Shown piece by piece: positions 37,201-41,959 of a stretch of 64,000 nucleotides of DNA (position 1 is the first letter of the stretch; the number at the start of each line of letters is the position of its first letter). The stretch spans positions 12,211,186 through 12,275,185 of the forward strand of contig NC_049984.1 in the NCBI RefSeq assembly GCF_000003815.2. The letters are read 5' to 3'. The DNA is from Branchiostoma floridae. Its lineage: Eukaryota > Chordata > Leptocardii > Amphioxiformes > Branchiostomatidae. The translations under genes and the position numbers were made by a program. The notes beneath the pieces were generated by a model. That model had not been told where the DNA came from. It was given only the letters and a program-made list of their open reading frames with translations, and searched no databases.

Positions 37201-37628
37201 CACACAACCATATCAACGTTGTAGTTTGTATACAACTCAATGGACGTTTTAGTTTCTCAGGGAGGATTCACTTAGATACCGGGTCAAGGTTTCATATAAT
37301 TTTCCGGATCGATACTGTATGAAGATACCCTGACCTCGGAATGAAGTCACCGCGAAGTGTTATGATCATATGCAAAAATATCAGTGAGCTTGTGAAATGC
37401 CAATCAGATGTTGATTTGTATGATCTTGGCATGAAATCATTGATATCCTGTTAAGACAAATGTAGACATACCTTCCGTAGTAAGTTTGCAGAAAGGCCTG
37501 ACCATTTCCACAAACGACAGGTTGTTCTTTTGGCAAACCTGCTCGGCATCCGGGCTACATTGCACCGCTACCGCCGGCCCAAAGGCGTTCTGTATGAACT
37601 CTCGGGCTGTCTGAGAACACTTAGCCAT
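7185..37628 (-). CDS. TRAPPC8: TRAPPC8 (Trs85 orthologue), 28 coding exons, 3' end missing
   Basis: Gene-level entry; exons are listed separately. TRAPPC8 is the metazoan counterpart of yeast Trs85, the subunit that defines the TRAPPIII complex, which activates Rab1 and acts in ER-Golgi transport and autophagosome formation. The joined exons give about 1,458 residues, collinear with human TRAPPC8 (about 1,435) from the start Met to the LCVVGVTLVVHNCS block; the final roughly 75-85 residues are not in view. Landmarks in order: YPKWFTPNTYKYYVLLHDVA (about residue 185), an acidic variable linker (265-357), LTLSDHDRLRIFAHEF (380s), LRKLGDLCFLVQMYDLAYTS (460s), helical repeat-like DSDLRSALLLEQAAHCF (570s), then beta-rich C-terminal segments such as VRGKQELEIQGPRLNSTKQE (990s). 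No frameshift or internal stop was seen, and all splice phases agree. The low-complexity insert in exon 19 is absent from the human protein. Identity rests on remembered family sequence and is very secure. Confidence 0.95.
7341..7455 (-). pseudogene. Tandem partial copy of exon 28 (acceptor and 5' half)
   Basis: The exon 28 acceptor and first roughly 45 bp recur at 7341-7388, and the flanking intron (GTCAGGTTACTGGTA, ACAAAAYATTCAACCC) is also duplicated, giving a unit of about 110 bp. The copy encodes LCVVGVTLVMNNCS and then meets a TGA, and has no good donor, so it reads as a broken exon. It precedes the real exon in transcription order. Confidence 0.85.
9520..9674. mobile_element. Right end of a longer pogo-like element
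   Basis: GTGCAATTATCCGG, GGTTTGAGATATTGGGATTC and GTGCAATTAACTAGCTTCTACTGTA match the right half of the MITEs at 30.6 and 34.9 kb. A matching left end (CATGCCGCTTAATTGCACACCCAATTTGC) occurs at about 8790, so the whole may be an element of roughly 880 bp; no transposase frame is recognisable inside. Confidence 0.55.
10927..11250. repeat. Two-copy tandem duplication of about 180 bp
   Basis: Copies at about 10940-11062 and 11120-11245 share AAACACATGATTAATGA, GTAGATAAATCAACAGTCAAG and ACTGATGACTTTGATGACCC at the same spacing. It lies in the 6-kb intron between exons 27 and 28; function unknown. Confidence 0.85.
13030..13335 (-). mobile_element. SINE-like repeat
   Basis: On the minus strand it reads TTTCCTCACTTCACTCAGGT, the central domain of the other SINEs, then GGTTAGGGCTGTGCCTCGGA and GAGGAGAGCCACACCTTGAG. 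It abuts TRAPPC8 exon 27. No clear tRNA head. Confidence 0.6.
13341..13474 (-). CDS. TRAPPC8: TRAPPC8 exon 27
   Basis: Residues 1384-1427: includes ENLSQLVKYTVNHPKESTHS (human SVEQLSSLIKTSLHYPESFN), then FNTDR. The 5' boundary is uncertain: the nearest CTGTAG acceptor (13480) would break phase with exon 26, while the AG six bases later gives CAG CCT CCC in frame and is used here. GTTTGT donor. Confidence 0.8.
13964..14065 (-). CDS. TRAPPC8: TRAPPC8 exon 26
   Basis: Residues 1350-1383: AFVVDDTGSHVITGQHHLTL, matching human AYVVEDSKQLILEGQHHVIL, then a divergent tail. Two donors are possible in the same phase: GTCAGC after CCAGAG (used here) or GTTTGA 18 bp further on. Confidence 0.85.
14236..14261. 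repeat. (ATC)n microsatellite
   Basis: About nine uninterrupted ATC trinucleotides in the TRAPPC8 intron between exons 25 and 26. Confidence 0.95.
14602..14796 (-). CDS. TRAPPC8: TRAPPC8 exon 25
   Basis: Residues 1285-1349. Begins IDSSVTPCSDFYFRSLYVPS (human ISSASPCADFFYRSLSSE), passes through a Pro/Ser-rich linker and ends VQLSLMVIWK (human DLNIVVLWK). Exactly 65 codons, GTTCCAG acceptor, GTAATA donor. Confidence 0.93.
15649..15692 (-). CDS. TRAPPC8: TRAPPC8 exon 24 (44 bp micro-exon)
   Basis: Residues 1270-1284: EDEVVFTNIVYNKEQ, corresponding to human YTFADIIFGNEQ. A very short exon, supported by a TGTACAG acceptor, a GTGAGA donor and exact phase agreement with its neighbours. Confidence 0.87.
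15896..15967 (-). CDS. TRAPPC8: TRAPPC8 exon 23
   Basis: Residues 1246-1269: MRINGKESILMCFKAQKLKK, corresponding to human LASREKGKFCFKAIRCEKEE. CTCTAG acceptor, GTGAGT donor; phases match exons 22 and 24. Confidence 0.85.
17366..17462 (-). CDS. TRAPPC8: TRAPPC8 exon 22
   Basis: Residues 1214-1245: IHDSNITEFTILQVSAASPV then WTLTPIST. It corresponds to human AGVKEFHIVQVSSSSKHWKL. GACAG acceptor and GTCAGT donor, one base carried over. Confidence 0.88.
19341..19494 (-). CDS. TRAPPC8: TRAPPC8 exon 21 (5' part is copy A of an eight-copy array)
   Basis: Residues 1162-1213. Encodes SHRVLHHTAVVQTSNSLCIR then AVAERSRLAQVSSHQDDTNC, matching human HRILRHTAIICTSRSLNVRA followed by a variable part. It ends ENLNQ before a GTACGG donor. 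The acceptor CTGCCCAG and the first roughly 60 bp recur seven more times upstream in the intron. Only copy A continues into the rest of the exon and a donor, so it is taken as the functional one. Confidence 0.88.
19435..19901 (-). repeat. 93/97-bp tandem array of the exon 21 acceptor, copies A-E
   Basis: Unit starts (plus-strand GCCCGGATAC) are at 19435, 19528, 19621, 19714 and 19811: spacings 93, 93, 93 and 97 bp. Each unit has the exon 21 5' half, its CTGCCCAG acceptor and pyrimidine-rich tract. Because 93 is a multiple of three, copies A-D form one open frame on the minus strand (19326-19787). Copy A differs at one position in the exon part. Copy E shares two variants (ACCACAG, CAGAACTC) with copy H beyond the MITE. 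Confidence 0.96.
19902..20268. mobile_element. PIF/Harbinger-like MITE, 367 bp
   Basis: Terminal inverted repeats of about 34 bp with one mismatch: left end GGCTACACCAATTTAATT, right end complementary to GGCCACACCAATTTAATT. A three-base TTA duplication sits exactly at both ends (19899-19901 and 20269-20271). GGC termini with a TTA target duplication are typical of PIF/Harbinger (Tourist) MITEs. No coding capacity; interior is A/T-rich. It lies between units E and F of the exon 21 array. Confidence 0.92.
20274..20560 (-). repeat. Exon 21 acceptor array, copies F-H beyond the MITE
   Basis: Three further units start at 20274, 20367 and 20464 (spacings 93 and 97 bp). The F-G-H spacing and variants match C-D-E, so this block looks like a segmental copy of part of the first array. 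Unit H decays into a short GACAAGAAATAAGG-type repeat near 20530-20605. Confidence 0.93.
20787..21070 (+). mobile_element. tRNA-derived SINE
   Basis: The head contains an A-box (TGGCTGAGTGG) and B-box (AAGTTCAATTCC) as in tRNA-Leu/Ser-like genes. The body carries TTTTCCTCACTTCACCAAGG and GGAGAGGAATGGGCTCTGCC, shared with the copy at 29605. In a TRAPPC8 intron, antisense to that gene. Confidence 0.75.
21116..21513 (-). CDS. TRAPPC8: TRAPPC8 exon 20
   Basis: Residues 1030-1161. Encodes VSFLNFPTALLCGEVQQTLV and HEIDFLFYYQSLEKNPKM, matching human FFIHFPTGLLCGEIRKAYVE and HEINFLFYYESVKKQPKI; PLPDGTLAPGATACLPMWVR lies between. TTCCAG acceptor, GTAAGT donor, two bases carried over. Confidence 0.96.
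21758..22201 (-). CDS. TRAPPC8: TRAPPC8 exon 19 with low-complexity insert
   Basis: Residues 882-1029, the largest exon (148 codons). It opens with ARLILVPQQTGELRILGVAY and closes with VRGKQELEIQGPRLNSTKQE and DRRLDPIVAPSMPLLE, all strongly conserved. Between them lies a segment of about 70 residues rich in Pro, Ser, Thr and Gln, including TPPPSPQSQPPAVV and GSPKPPPKKP, where the human protein has a much shorter, unrelated loop. The frame stays open with no splice signals that would remove the insert, so it is probably a genuine disordered loop. CTCCAG acceptor and GTAGCT donor. Confidence 0.94.
22709..22947 (-). CDS. TRAPPC8: TRAPPC8 exon 18
   Basis: Residues 802-881. Encodes LTVEVVFSNPLRIPLVLSDL followed by LLIWRFVPIKYMG, matching human ITVEVAFRNPLKVLLLLTDL, and EVLHTQVIKEFVLAAQETKP near its end. 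TTCCAG acceptor and GTAAGA donor. Start of the beta-sandwich-like C-terminal half. Confidence 0.95.
23429..23623 (-). CDS. TRAPPC8: TRAPPC8 exon 17
   Basis: Residues 737-801. Encodes TSVSLEQPLDRPTLQKWIEL and ASYRPTVQCLGKCSN, matching human THVSLDQEYDSESSQQWREL and NFHPTQYCLNSYSDN. CTGTAG acceptor and GTGAGA donor, one base carried over. Confidence 0.93.
24085..24360 (-). repeat. 69-bp tandem repeat copying the exon 16 donor, 4 units
   Basis: Four units carry the exon 16 tail and a full CAACAG/GTGAGAC donor each. The donors (plus-strand ACCTG) are at 24091, 24160, 24229 and 24300, so spacing is 69, 69 and 71 bp. Units are nearly identical (one base difference in the first donor context, GATGTAG versus GTTGTAG). 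Antisense translation gives a repeating FYCAKRVS peptide, but that frame is not the TRAPPC8 frame. Confidence 0.93.
24302..24434 (-). CDS. TRAPPC8: TRAPPC8 exon 16 (3' end tandemly repeated)
   Basis: Residues 693-736. Encodes LPQLPLPYIRTADTRVLLCQ, matching human LPQLPLPYINSSATRVFFGH, and ends PTTT plus one base at the donor CAACAG/GTGAGA. The last roughly 60 bp of this exon together with its donor is repeated three more times in the downstream intron (24085-24300). The first donor, at 24302, is chosen because it alone keeps phase with exon 17. Confidence 0.88.
25726..25878 (-). CDS. TRAPPC8: TRAPPC8 exon 15
   Basis: Residues 642-692. Encodes DHINFTIGRQSFNLKQLENA and FRHLLINESKQTPTQQTAFL, near identical to human. 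TTAAAG acceptor and GTAGGA donor, phase 0 at both ends. Confidence 0.96.
26089..26160 (-). CDS. TRAPPC8: TRAPPC8 exon 14
   Basis: Residues 618-641: RKHALRSYSQAMQIYKGKSW then TLAE, matching human KKHALRCYCQAMQVYKGKGW and SLAE. Exactly 24 codons, phase 0 at both ends. TTTCAG acceptor and GTATGA donor. Confidence 0.95.
26190..26560. repeat. Degenerate tandem repeat in TRAPPC8 intron
   Basis: A diverged minisatellite with the recurring core TTCAGCACCAAGGVCAGG and AGCACAATACAG, roughly six units of about 50-60 bp. No coding potential. Confidence 0.7.
26685..26816 (-). CDS. TRAPPC8: TRAPPC8 exon 13
   Basis: Residues 574-617. Encodes DSDLRSALLLEQAAHCFTSM and RKYAFHMILAGHRFSKAGQ, almost identical to the human protein. 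It is exactly 44 codons, phase 0 at both ends. Confidence 0.96.
26948..27053 (-). CDS. TRAPPC8: TRAPPC8 exon 12
   Basis: Residues 538-573. Encodes TLLSTEILKSMNLFGDAAMQ and IKMTSE, matching human LLSAELLKSQSKYSEAAALL and IRLTSE. TCTTAG acceptor, GTAGGA donor, phase 0 exit. Confidence 0.92.
27218..27318 (-). CDS. TRAPPC8: TRAPPC8 exon 11
   Basis: Residues 505-537. Encodes EMAALSVFMQGSPQRQYPSH and YMDSAIQMYNQTCK, matching human EMAAVSAFLQPGAPRPYPAH and YMDTAIQTYRDICK. TTACAG acceptor and GTAGGT donor. Confidence 0.93.
27425..27975 (-). repeat. 42-43 bp CCAAT-bearing minisatellite, 13 units
   Basis: The repeated core is AGCCAATCACAG followed by TTWGTGACAAACTTCATC. CCAAT cores lie at 27446, 27488, 27572, 27614, 27656, 27699, 27742, 27785, 27828, 27871, 27913 and 27955, with a mutated CTAAT at 27530. 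Every interval is 42 or 43 bp. The array sits in the TRAPPC8 intron directly after exon 10. Confidence 0.95.
27995..28145 (-). CDS. TRAPPC8: TRAPPC8 exon 10
   Basis: Residues 454-504. Encodes LRKLGDLCFLVQMYDLAYTS and YHTAKRDYTNDHAW, a highly conserved helical segment. It ends AAGSL before a GTCAGT donor. The CCAAT minisatellite begins about 20 bp downstream of this donor. Confidence 0.95.
28483..28598 (-). CDS. TRAPPC8: TRAPPC8 exon 9
   Basis: Residues 416-453. Encodes SRKGLHRSFFSATKKWFGGN, a near match to the human SRKGLSRSLFSATKKWFSGS motif, followed by a variable Gly/Asn-rich tail. GTAAGT donor; the split ATC codon is completed by exon 10. Confidence 0.95.
28911..29082 (-). CDS. TRAPPC8: TRAPPC8 exon 8
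   Basis: Residues 358-415. Encodes GLYLTLSDHDRLRIFAHEFA and RGLLPHIERTIRTLNEQ, matching human LTLTDHDRIRQFIQEFTFRG and LLPHIEKTIRQLNDQ. The acceptor is TCGCAG; the donor GTAAGA follows a CAA codon in phase 0. Confidence 0.95.
29349..29475 (-). CDS. TRAPPC8: TRAPPC8 exon 7 (acidic linker)
   Basis: Residues 316-357. Encodes ASSEEEKEPEAEVISHPLEQ followed by SDDEPELTKSRAETEDSY, another acidic linker stretch. The frame joins exon 6 (G plus AA) and exon 8 (AG plus C) cleanly. A GTTAGA donor and a CCACAG acceptor flank it. Confidence 0.8.
29605..29835 (+). mobile_element. tRNA-derived SINE, second copy
   Basis: Same family as 20787: starts CATCAAATGGCTGAGTGGCT, continues CTTCCCTCACTTCTCCAGGT and GAGAGGTATGGGCTCTGCCT. 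The B-box region is partly deleted. Confidence 0.75.
29986..30139 (-). CDS. TRAPPC8: TRAPPC8 exon 6 (acidic linker)
   Basis: Residues 265-315. Rich in Asp, Glu, Ser, Thr and Pro (DVEHDSPDSGQSGHSTENTD), so probably a disordered linker. It matches the poorly conserved human region between the PDPWSQYL block and the LTLTDHDR block. It is assigned by position, a good CTTAAG acceptor, a GTGAGA donor and phase continuity, not by strong similarity. Confidence 0.8.
30631..30804. mobile_element. pogo-like (Tc1/mariner) MITE, 174 bp
   Basis: Flanked by TA at 30629-30630 and 30805-30806. Ends are CAGCAGAAGCCGTGTAATTG and the complement of CAGTAGAAACCAGTTAGTTG. The CAGTAGAAGCCGCTTAATTGC-type terminus resembles pogo ends. 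Same family as the element at 34881. Confidence 0.85.
30866..31034 (-). CDS. TRAPPC8: TRAPPC8 exon 5
   Basis: Residues 208-264. Encodes RAEEVFKGMKSSYGQNGCHL and LPDPWSQFLNKK, matching human RAEAIYEEMKQKYGTQGCYL and PDPWSQYLQK. The acceptor is GTTACAG and the donor GTGGAG after an AAG codon, phase 0. Confidence 0.93.
31035..33637. other. TRAPPC8 intron 4
   Basis: Contains the hAT-like element. TTGCCTGCATAGACTATTGC at about 33240-33270 is a short direct repeat. No extra exon seen. Confidence 0.55.
32115..32437. mobile_element. hAT-like MITE, 323 bp
   Basis: Perfect 17-bp terminal inverted repeats CAGGGCTCGAAATACTA. CAGGG...-type termini are frequent in hAT elements. A 5-bp AAAGG direct repeat abuts both ends; the 8-bp duplication expected of hAT is not seen, so the superfamily is tentative. 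Inside, CAGGTAAAATT- and CAGGT-type motifs repeat near both ends. Confidence 0.7.
33638..33812 (-). CDS. TRAPPC8: TRAPPC8 exon 4
   Basis: Residues 150-207. Encodes AEFTRLSQQQHELQH and YPKWFTPNTYKYYVLLHDVA, one of the most conserved TRAPPC8 stretches. A GTGGGT donor follows AGCAG, with two bases carried over. A tRNA-like SINE lies immediately upstream in the intron and artificially lengthens the open frame around this exon. Confidence 0.94.
33888..34075 (+). mobile_element. tRNA-derived SINE, different head
   Basis: TCCAGTGGTTAGCGACCCTG (A-box region) and GGGAGTTCAAATCCCAACC (B-box and T-arm) resemble a tRNA, but the T-loop is two bases too long and there is no acceptor stem. The tail ends TTGAATAAAATTAAC. 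Next to TRAPPC8 exon 4. Confidence 0.7.
34881..35034. mobile_element. pogo-like MITE, 154 bp
   Basis: Flanked by TA (34879-34880 and 35035-35036). Ends CAGTGGAAGCCGCTTAATTG and the complement of CAGTAGAAGCCAGTTAATTG. Internal GTGCAACWAWGCGAAGTTAT is shared with the 30631 copy. Confidence 0.88.
35453..35545. repeat. (ACTC)n microsatellite, about 93 bp
   Basis: Nearly perfect ACTC tetranucleotide tract of about 23 units, 60 bp downstream of TRAPPC8 exon 3. Its length and purity suggest it is polymorphic. Confidence 0.97.
35608..35697 (-). CDS. TRAPPC8: TRAPPC8 exon 3
   Basis: Residues 120-149, a small exon encoding STPWFEAYRDTFLQVLPLSD, the conserved TPWFESYRETFLQ segment. The acceptor is CTCCAG. 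The donor GTATCC was chosen over an in-frame GTAGCC seven bases earlier, because only it restores the conserved ACV-CVVSSK phase with exon 4. Confidence 0.88.
36144..36344 (-). CDS. TRAPPC8: TRAPPC8 exon 2
   Basis: Residues 53-119. Encodes HVRDPTNQVHVIHNLRI and MARKMLNDAVSN, matching the human HMRDPNNQLHVIKNLKI region. The acceptor is TTTACAG before CCCATG. The donor is GTAGGG, splitting an AGC serine codon with exon 3. Confidence 0.92.
36378..36790 (+). mobile_element. tRNA-derived SINE interrupted by a foldback element
   Basis: Head TGGTATAGTGGTTAC and GAGTTCAAATCCC; the body has TTGGGAAAGGCACATTTCAT and CCCCACTCCATACAAGTGAA, corresponding to the central domain of the other SINEs. The 88-bp foldback at 36571-36658 splits it. 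Confidence 0.7.
36571..36658. mobile_element. Foldback element, 88 bp, inside a SINE
   Basis: Arms of 29 bp with one mismatch: TTAGCCTGGAGTCCAGCCTT on the left and its complement (TCTAGCCTT variant) on the right, with a 30-bp loop. It interrupts a tRNA-derived SINE. Confidence 0.85.
37472..37628 (-). CDS. TRAPPC8: TRAPPC8 exon 1 (start codon)
   Basis: Encodes residues 1-52, beginning MAKCSQTAREFIQNAFGP, which aligns with the N terminus of vertebrate TRAPPC8 including the FVEMVRPFCKLTTE block. The ATG is at 37626-37628. The exon ends GGAAG before a GTATGT donor, leaving one base of the next codon. This start is favoured because it coincides with the start of similarity and a YY1-type promoter site lies about 120 bp upstream. 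Confidence 0.93.
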
Positions 37629-38774
37629 TGTCAGATGCTGCTATACCTGTCTTCGTTTGCTAAAATCTATCCAGATAGCTTCAGAAGTACGATATTTCGC
37701 CGCGAAGACAGGTCATTCTTGAAAATTGGGCCAATTTTGCACAGATGTCCGCCATGTTGGAAAAGACTATTATGGGATGTTCAACGCCCCGTCACAGAAG
37801 GAAACGCGAAAAATAGCAGAAAAATGTTCCAATGCACGACAGAATTTGATTTTATGTTTCACAAAATGTAAAACGCTAAAAGAACTTGGCAGCAAATGCC
37901 TTTGAATACCAAAGGCAGTGCCCCGTCAAGTTAACCTTTGACCCTCAGTTTCAGTTGAAGCGCCATCTAGTGACACCTGGAATGCCTTGCCGCGGTTGCA
38001 AAAATCAGTTACTTTGCATGAAATTTCCAAATCATTGATTCTCGACCCTCACGAAAATATGTCTGTACAAAGCATTACGTTTTTTGTTTGTTTCTTAGAT
38101 GCAAATTAAGACTCTTTCCTCGCTCCACCTTCTTGACATCGTGTTTTATTACGTTTAAATCCACGTTTAGCAAGTGGCAGGACAGCTGGAGGAGCTGGTC
38201 ACCATATAGTGTATGGATGTCTGTGAGTAAAAATAAACATAACCGTAGTTTGTAAGACTATATACCATGTGAAGGTCAACATCATGTATTTTCTTTTAAA
38301 TCTTGCCATTCAAGTTCTACTTAGAGTGGATTCCACTTGTACGGCGAGTCAAATATCAAGCATGTCAGTTCCTACTGTATTAGGCGAGTCGTGTTATTCT
38401 CATACTTTTGTGAACATAAGGGCGACTCCAGTGAGATTTAACAAGATCTAACAACAAATTCCGCATTGTGTGCACGTACACATACGCGTGCCACCTGCGT
38501 CTAAAGTGACGATAATACCTTATTGACGTGAGCTCTGGTAATTGAACTGTATGTGTAGGTGTGCTGTTAGTAAGTGGTTTCCACTTGAATGAGCGGCTTG
38601 AAGAAGAGTAAGATAACTGAAGTAGCCAATCCTCGATGGCGCAATGGTTACAATTAATGCCAAGTACAAAGTTAGAACTGTAGAAAGGTTGAGTTATATA
38701 ATCTGAAGCTTCTCGCAAGTTACAGACTTGCATTTGCGCTCACTTTATAATTTAAAATTAGTAACATTGACTAT
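37629..38774. other. TRAPPC8 5' flank
   Basis: Probable 5' UTR and promoter up to about 37.8 kb (YY1-type site, no TATA), then non-coding DNA. The first 350 bp are richer in CpG than the gene's introns. Confidence 0.5.
37744..37760 (-). promoter_or_regulatory. YY1-type site at the TRAPPC8 promoter
   Basis: On the minus strand the sequence reads CCAACATGGCGGAC, close to the YY1 consensus with core ATGGCGG. It lies about 120 bp upstream of the TRAPPC8 ATG in a TATA-less stretch. YY1 sites in this orientation near the start of transcription are common in housekeeping promoters. Confidence 0.5.
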
Positions 38775-38951
38775 CATAATTCCACCAGGTGCCATAACAC
38801 CGCCACCTCAAAAATGTTAGTATAGAGGTCTTGAATTGTCTTGAACACCGAATGTTAAATATCCTAAACGCAATACAATCCAGATATTACGTGTTGAAGA
38901 CAATCTTGAGAAGGCCTCTATAACCGCGTTTTTTGACCTGGTGGAATTATG
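38775..38951. mobile_element. Short inverted-repeat element, 177 bp
   Basis: Ends CATAATTCCACCAGGT and its complement are a perfect 16-bp inverted repeat. Further in, ATAGAGGYCTTSAA and GTGTTGAAGACAATCTTGA versus TTGTCTTGAACAC are also complementary. Confidence 0.8.
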
Positions 38952-41900
38952 CGAATGTATGTTAGCACTTTTGTTTGTCGATGTTGTTAGTTACAGACCT
39001 GTTAAATATATAACTTCTGATAGCTCCACCAGTTTCTGACTTTAGAAACACCCCTCATACGGCAGAAGTGGTATGGTCCAGCTTTCGGGCCCAACTGCAC
39101 ATTCGGGAGCTACATTCGGGCGGTGCTGCAATCCTTCACCGGTGACAGGAGCGCGCTTGTGTGGAGCTCCCGTCCCACTACACACCATAATCATCCACGC
39201 GCCTTCATCCTCGCCACAAGGCCGCCTTGCCAGTAGTGCACACTGCAGCATCCACCAAACAAGTCCTGAACATAACGCTCTACCAAGGTAAGAGAACATA
39301 TTGAGATTTTTTTCCATAACCTTTACGTCTAATGTGAACACCTTTCTTTGAACTGAAAATCTGGGTCAGATGAAAGCGCTGTGCGTTTATTACTAGTACT
39401 GGTCATTACTCCAGAATACGTCTCAGCTGACTGTGGTTTATTACACTGTGATATGGTTAGGATTGTATGCAAGGCTGAATTGTGGTATTCAACAAGAAGA
39501 TGATGCTTGAATTCTTTGCCGCGTCACTATTATGATGATAACTCAAAGCAGTAGAGGCTGGAAGTACTGTACAATGTTACTTCTGAACTGAAGTATATCT
39601 TTATTCTACCTGTATATACGCAAGTGCACATGTAACGTTATGTATCGCTTCATTGACTAGCCTGTAGTTTGTGAATGTTGCATATTCATTGACACGTCTT
39701 GTATGTGGTCCGAAGTATGTGGTACCTTTCGGATCACACCTGTATTTTCTAACCACGGGTCCACCCACCTTTAAAAGAACCAAAGGTGGAGGAAGTCCGA
39801 GATCGATAAGTGGTTAGCACGAAGGTGGAACCAAGCGAGTAATGGTGAAGCGCCCGCGGCTGCTACTGACATTTCACGTTGGAAATCTTTTAGATTATCA
39901 TTTGCATTTAACATGTACATACTTTTTGGGGGGTTATCATTCAAGCTTTCTTGTCTTTTCACGATGGGGCTTGGTGCAATAGAAGATGTTCTTTCAAGAC
40001 AAGACGTTTGGACGAGTGTTTTTCTGTCCATTGCAGACAATATTTCTTCCATTCTCCTTTCAGATCCCTGAGGTTGCTTCCCATCTCGTCTCTTCCTTCT
40101 TATTCTCTCTGTTTGTTCAGTAGTAATCTATCATTTTCTTCCTCTCTACACTATGCGCTTACTGCGCCGTTCCCACCAAAGATCACAGTAATTTCTTTAT
40201 TTAAAGCGTACCCCACAACTGCACCTAGCAGTGTGTTCTCCTACAATCTATGTTCTTGAATTCCCCATGACATTTCATGTCTCGTTAAGTTTTAATGGTG
40301 TCATTTCTCAACCGCGGCAGTGCCCATTGATCCGAGGCAAAACCAAGCACTGTTGCGTCTTGGAACCGCCGCTCTGAAGTAATTTCCAGATCTTCCTTAA
40401 AGGTTAATAGAATTTCTGTGCAAGACAGCAATGTTTTATGTTATTGCTACACCCCAGCAGTCGCCTCTGAATCATCACATTTTACAGTGCAAGTCTGTCC
40501 GACATTTGCGACTCCTTTACTACTGAATATTGTAACCTACCTTTTATTCAGATACGATGTGGTTGAAAACATGTAAGGTAAAGTTATCCGTAGCTGCAGT
40601 TTTGAAAGAAAGAAGAGTCTGCCGCCAGAACATATGATTATATACGATTTTTTTCTATACAGCACAGTTTAGCTCAATCAAAACCAATACACCGGGCTTA
40701 TTCGAAATGTAGGTAATCAAGTTTATCCACAAAGGACATACGTATATGTGGCCAATCATACGTATTTAATAACTATTTTCTTTCCAACTTTCTTTAAGGA
40801 TGTCAGTAGGGCTCCTTAAGAAAAACGCAAAAATATATTATCTAATTCCCTCAGGCCGTGGACAAGTAGGTCAATTTTTTGAAACGGGTTGTGACCTATA
40901 TTTGAGGGAAAGAAGGCTATTGCAGTATTACAGTGAGTAGAACTGGACGGGTATTCCCTTTGGCTTAAAAAAGGCAACCGTTGTATAATGAAATGTTGCC
41001 TGCGCTACATTTAACGGTTACTACAGGTATGTCGATTACGCTAATGGTCATGGAATGACACCTGTTCTAAATTACTTGGATAACGGTGCAGAAAAATGTG
41101 TTTTACGTTGTATCGAACGAAACGAGTGCATTATATGGCACCCAACGGGCCCATATCTTCAAGGAACGATGGGGAAAAAAGCACACCGTTCCTTAGTAGT
41201 GGTGAATCATTTTGGTGAATCGTTGTATTCAAATGATAATAATGAGTGTTGTCGTGTTCATCTTTTTCATTAACCCTTCATGTTCTTATGTCTTGTCCAG
41301 CATTGATACAAGTAAAGGTGGAAGTCAAAGTATCAACCTAGATCTGTATATCTTCAGTGCATTCTTTATCTTGCTAGACCTTTGGCTCTCCTAAAAAATG
41401 GTACATCCATTAAATGCTCCGGATAGTATACGAGGAACACCCCTAAGCAAAGCTAGGTACTTATTTCACCTGAGTAAAGGGACAAAATGCCTTCCACACA
41501 ACGTCGGAGCATGTCAGGGGATTCAAGCCCAGAACCTTTTGAGAACTACATTGATCATGTTTGTCCTTCAAAACATAGGACTCTCGCTACCCAACGATCA
41601 CTTGGTTACTCTAACCAAGGACGTTCATTGCTCAAACACTACATACATGTAGCTGGAGAGAGAGAGAGAGAGAGAGAAGGAGAGAGGAGGGAAATAGTTA
41701 TTCTTTGTCAGTTACAATCTCTGTATGAAACGTGTGATCACAGTATTCTAGTAACCTTAACAGCCTGCGAAGAAGATGACCGAAGACAATTCTCTTATTA
41801 AGTTTCTTAGGAGACTAGGAATTCCAAGGAGTCATCAACGTCTTAAACTTTTACGCCTTGGTGTTCCTTGCATGATCAAATTATGGTCTCTGTATACACT

Positions 41901-41959
41901 TTACGGCAAAAGGTGTGTTAATTCCACCAGTGCGACCCGCCTGTGTGCGTCCGTGCGTT
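38952..41959. other. Intergenic, no gene recognised
   Basis: Open frames up to 102 codons occur on both strands but none shows a conserved motif. CCCTAAGCAAAGCTAGGTAC and TTTCACCTGAGTAAAGGGAC near 41.45 kb look like a SINE central domain remnant. Confidence 0.5.
41655..41690. repeat. (GA)n microsatellite
   Basis: AG dinucleotides with a short degenerate extension, intergenic. Confidence 0.9.

Noticed and set aside
39042-39341. 99-codon minus-strand frame in GC-richer DNA
   Set aside because: No recognisable domain, no splice or promoter context; probably chance.
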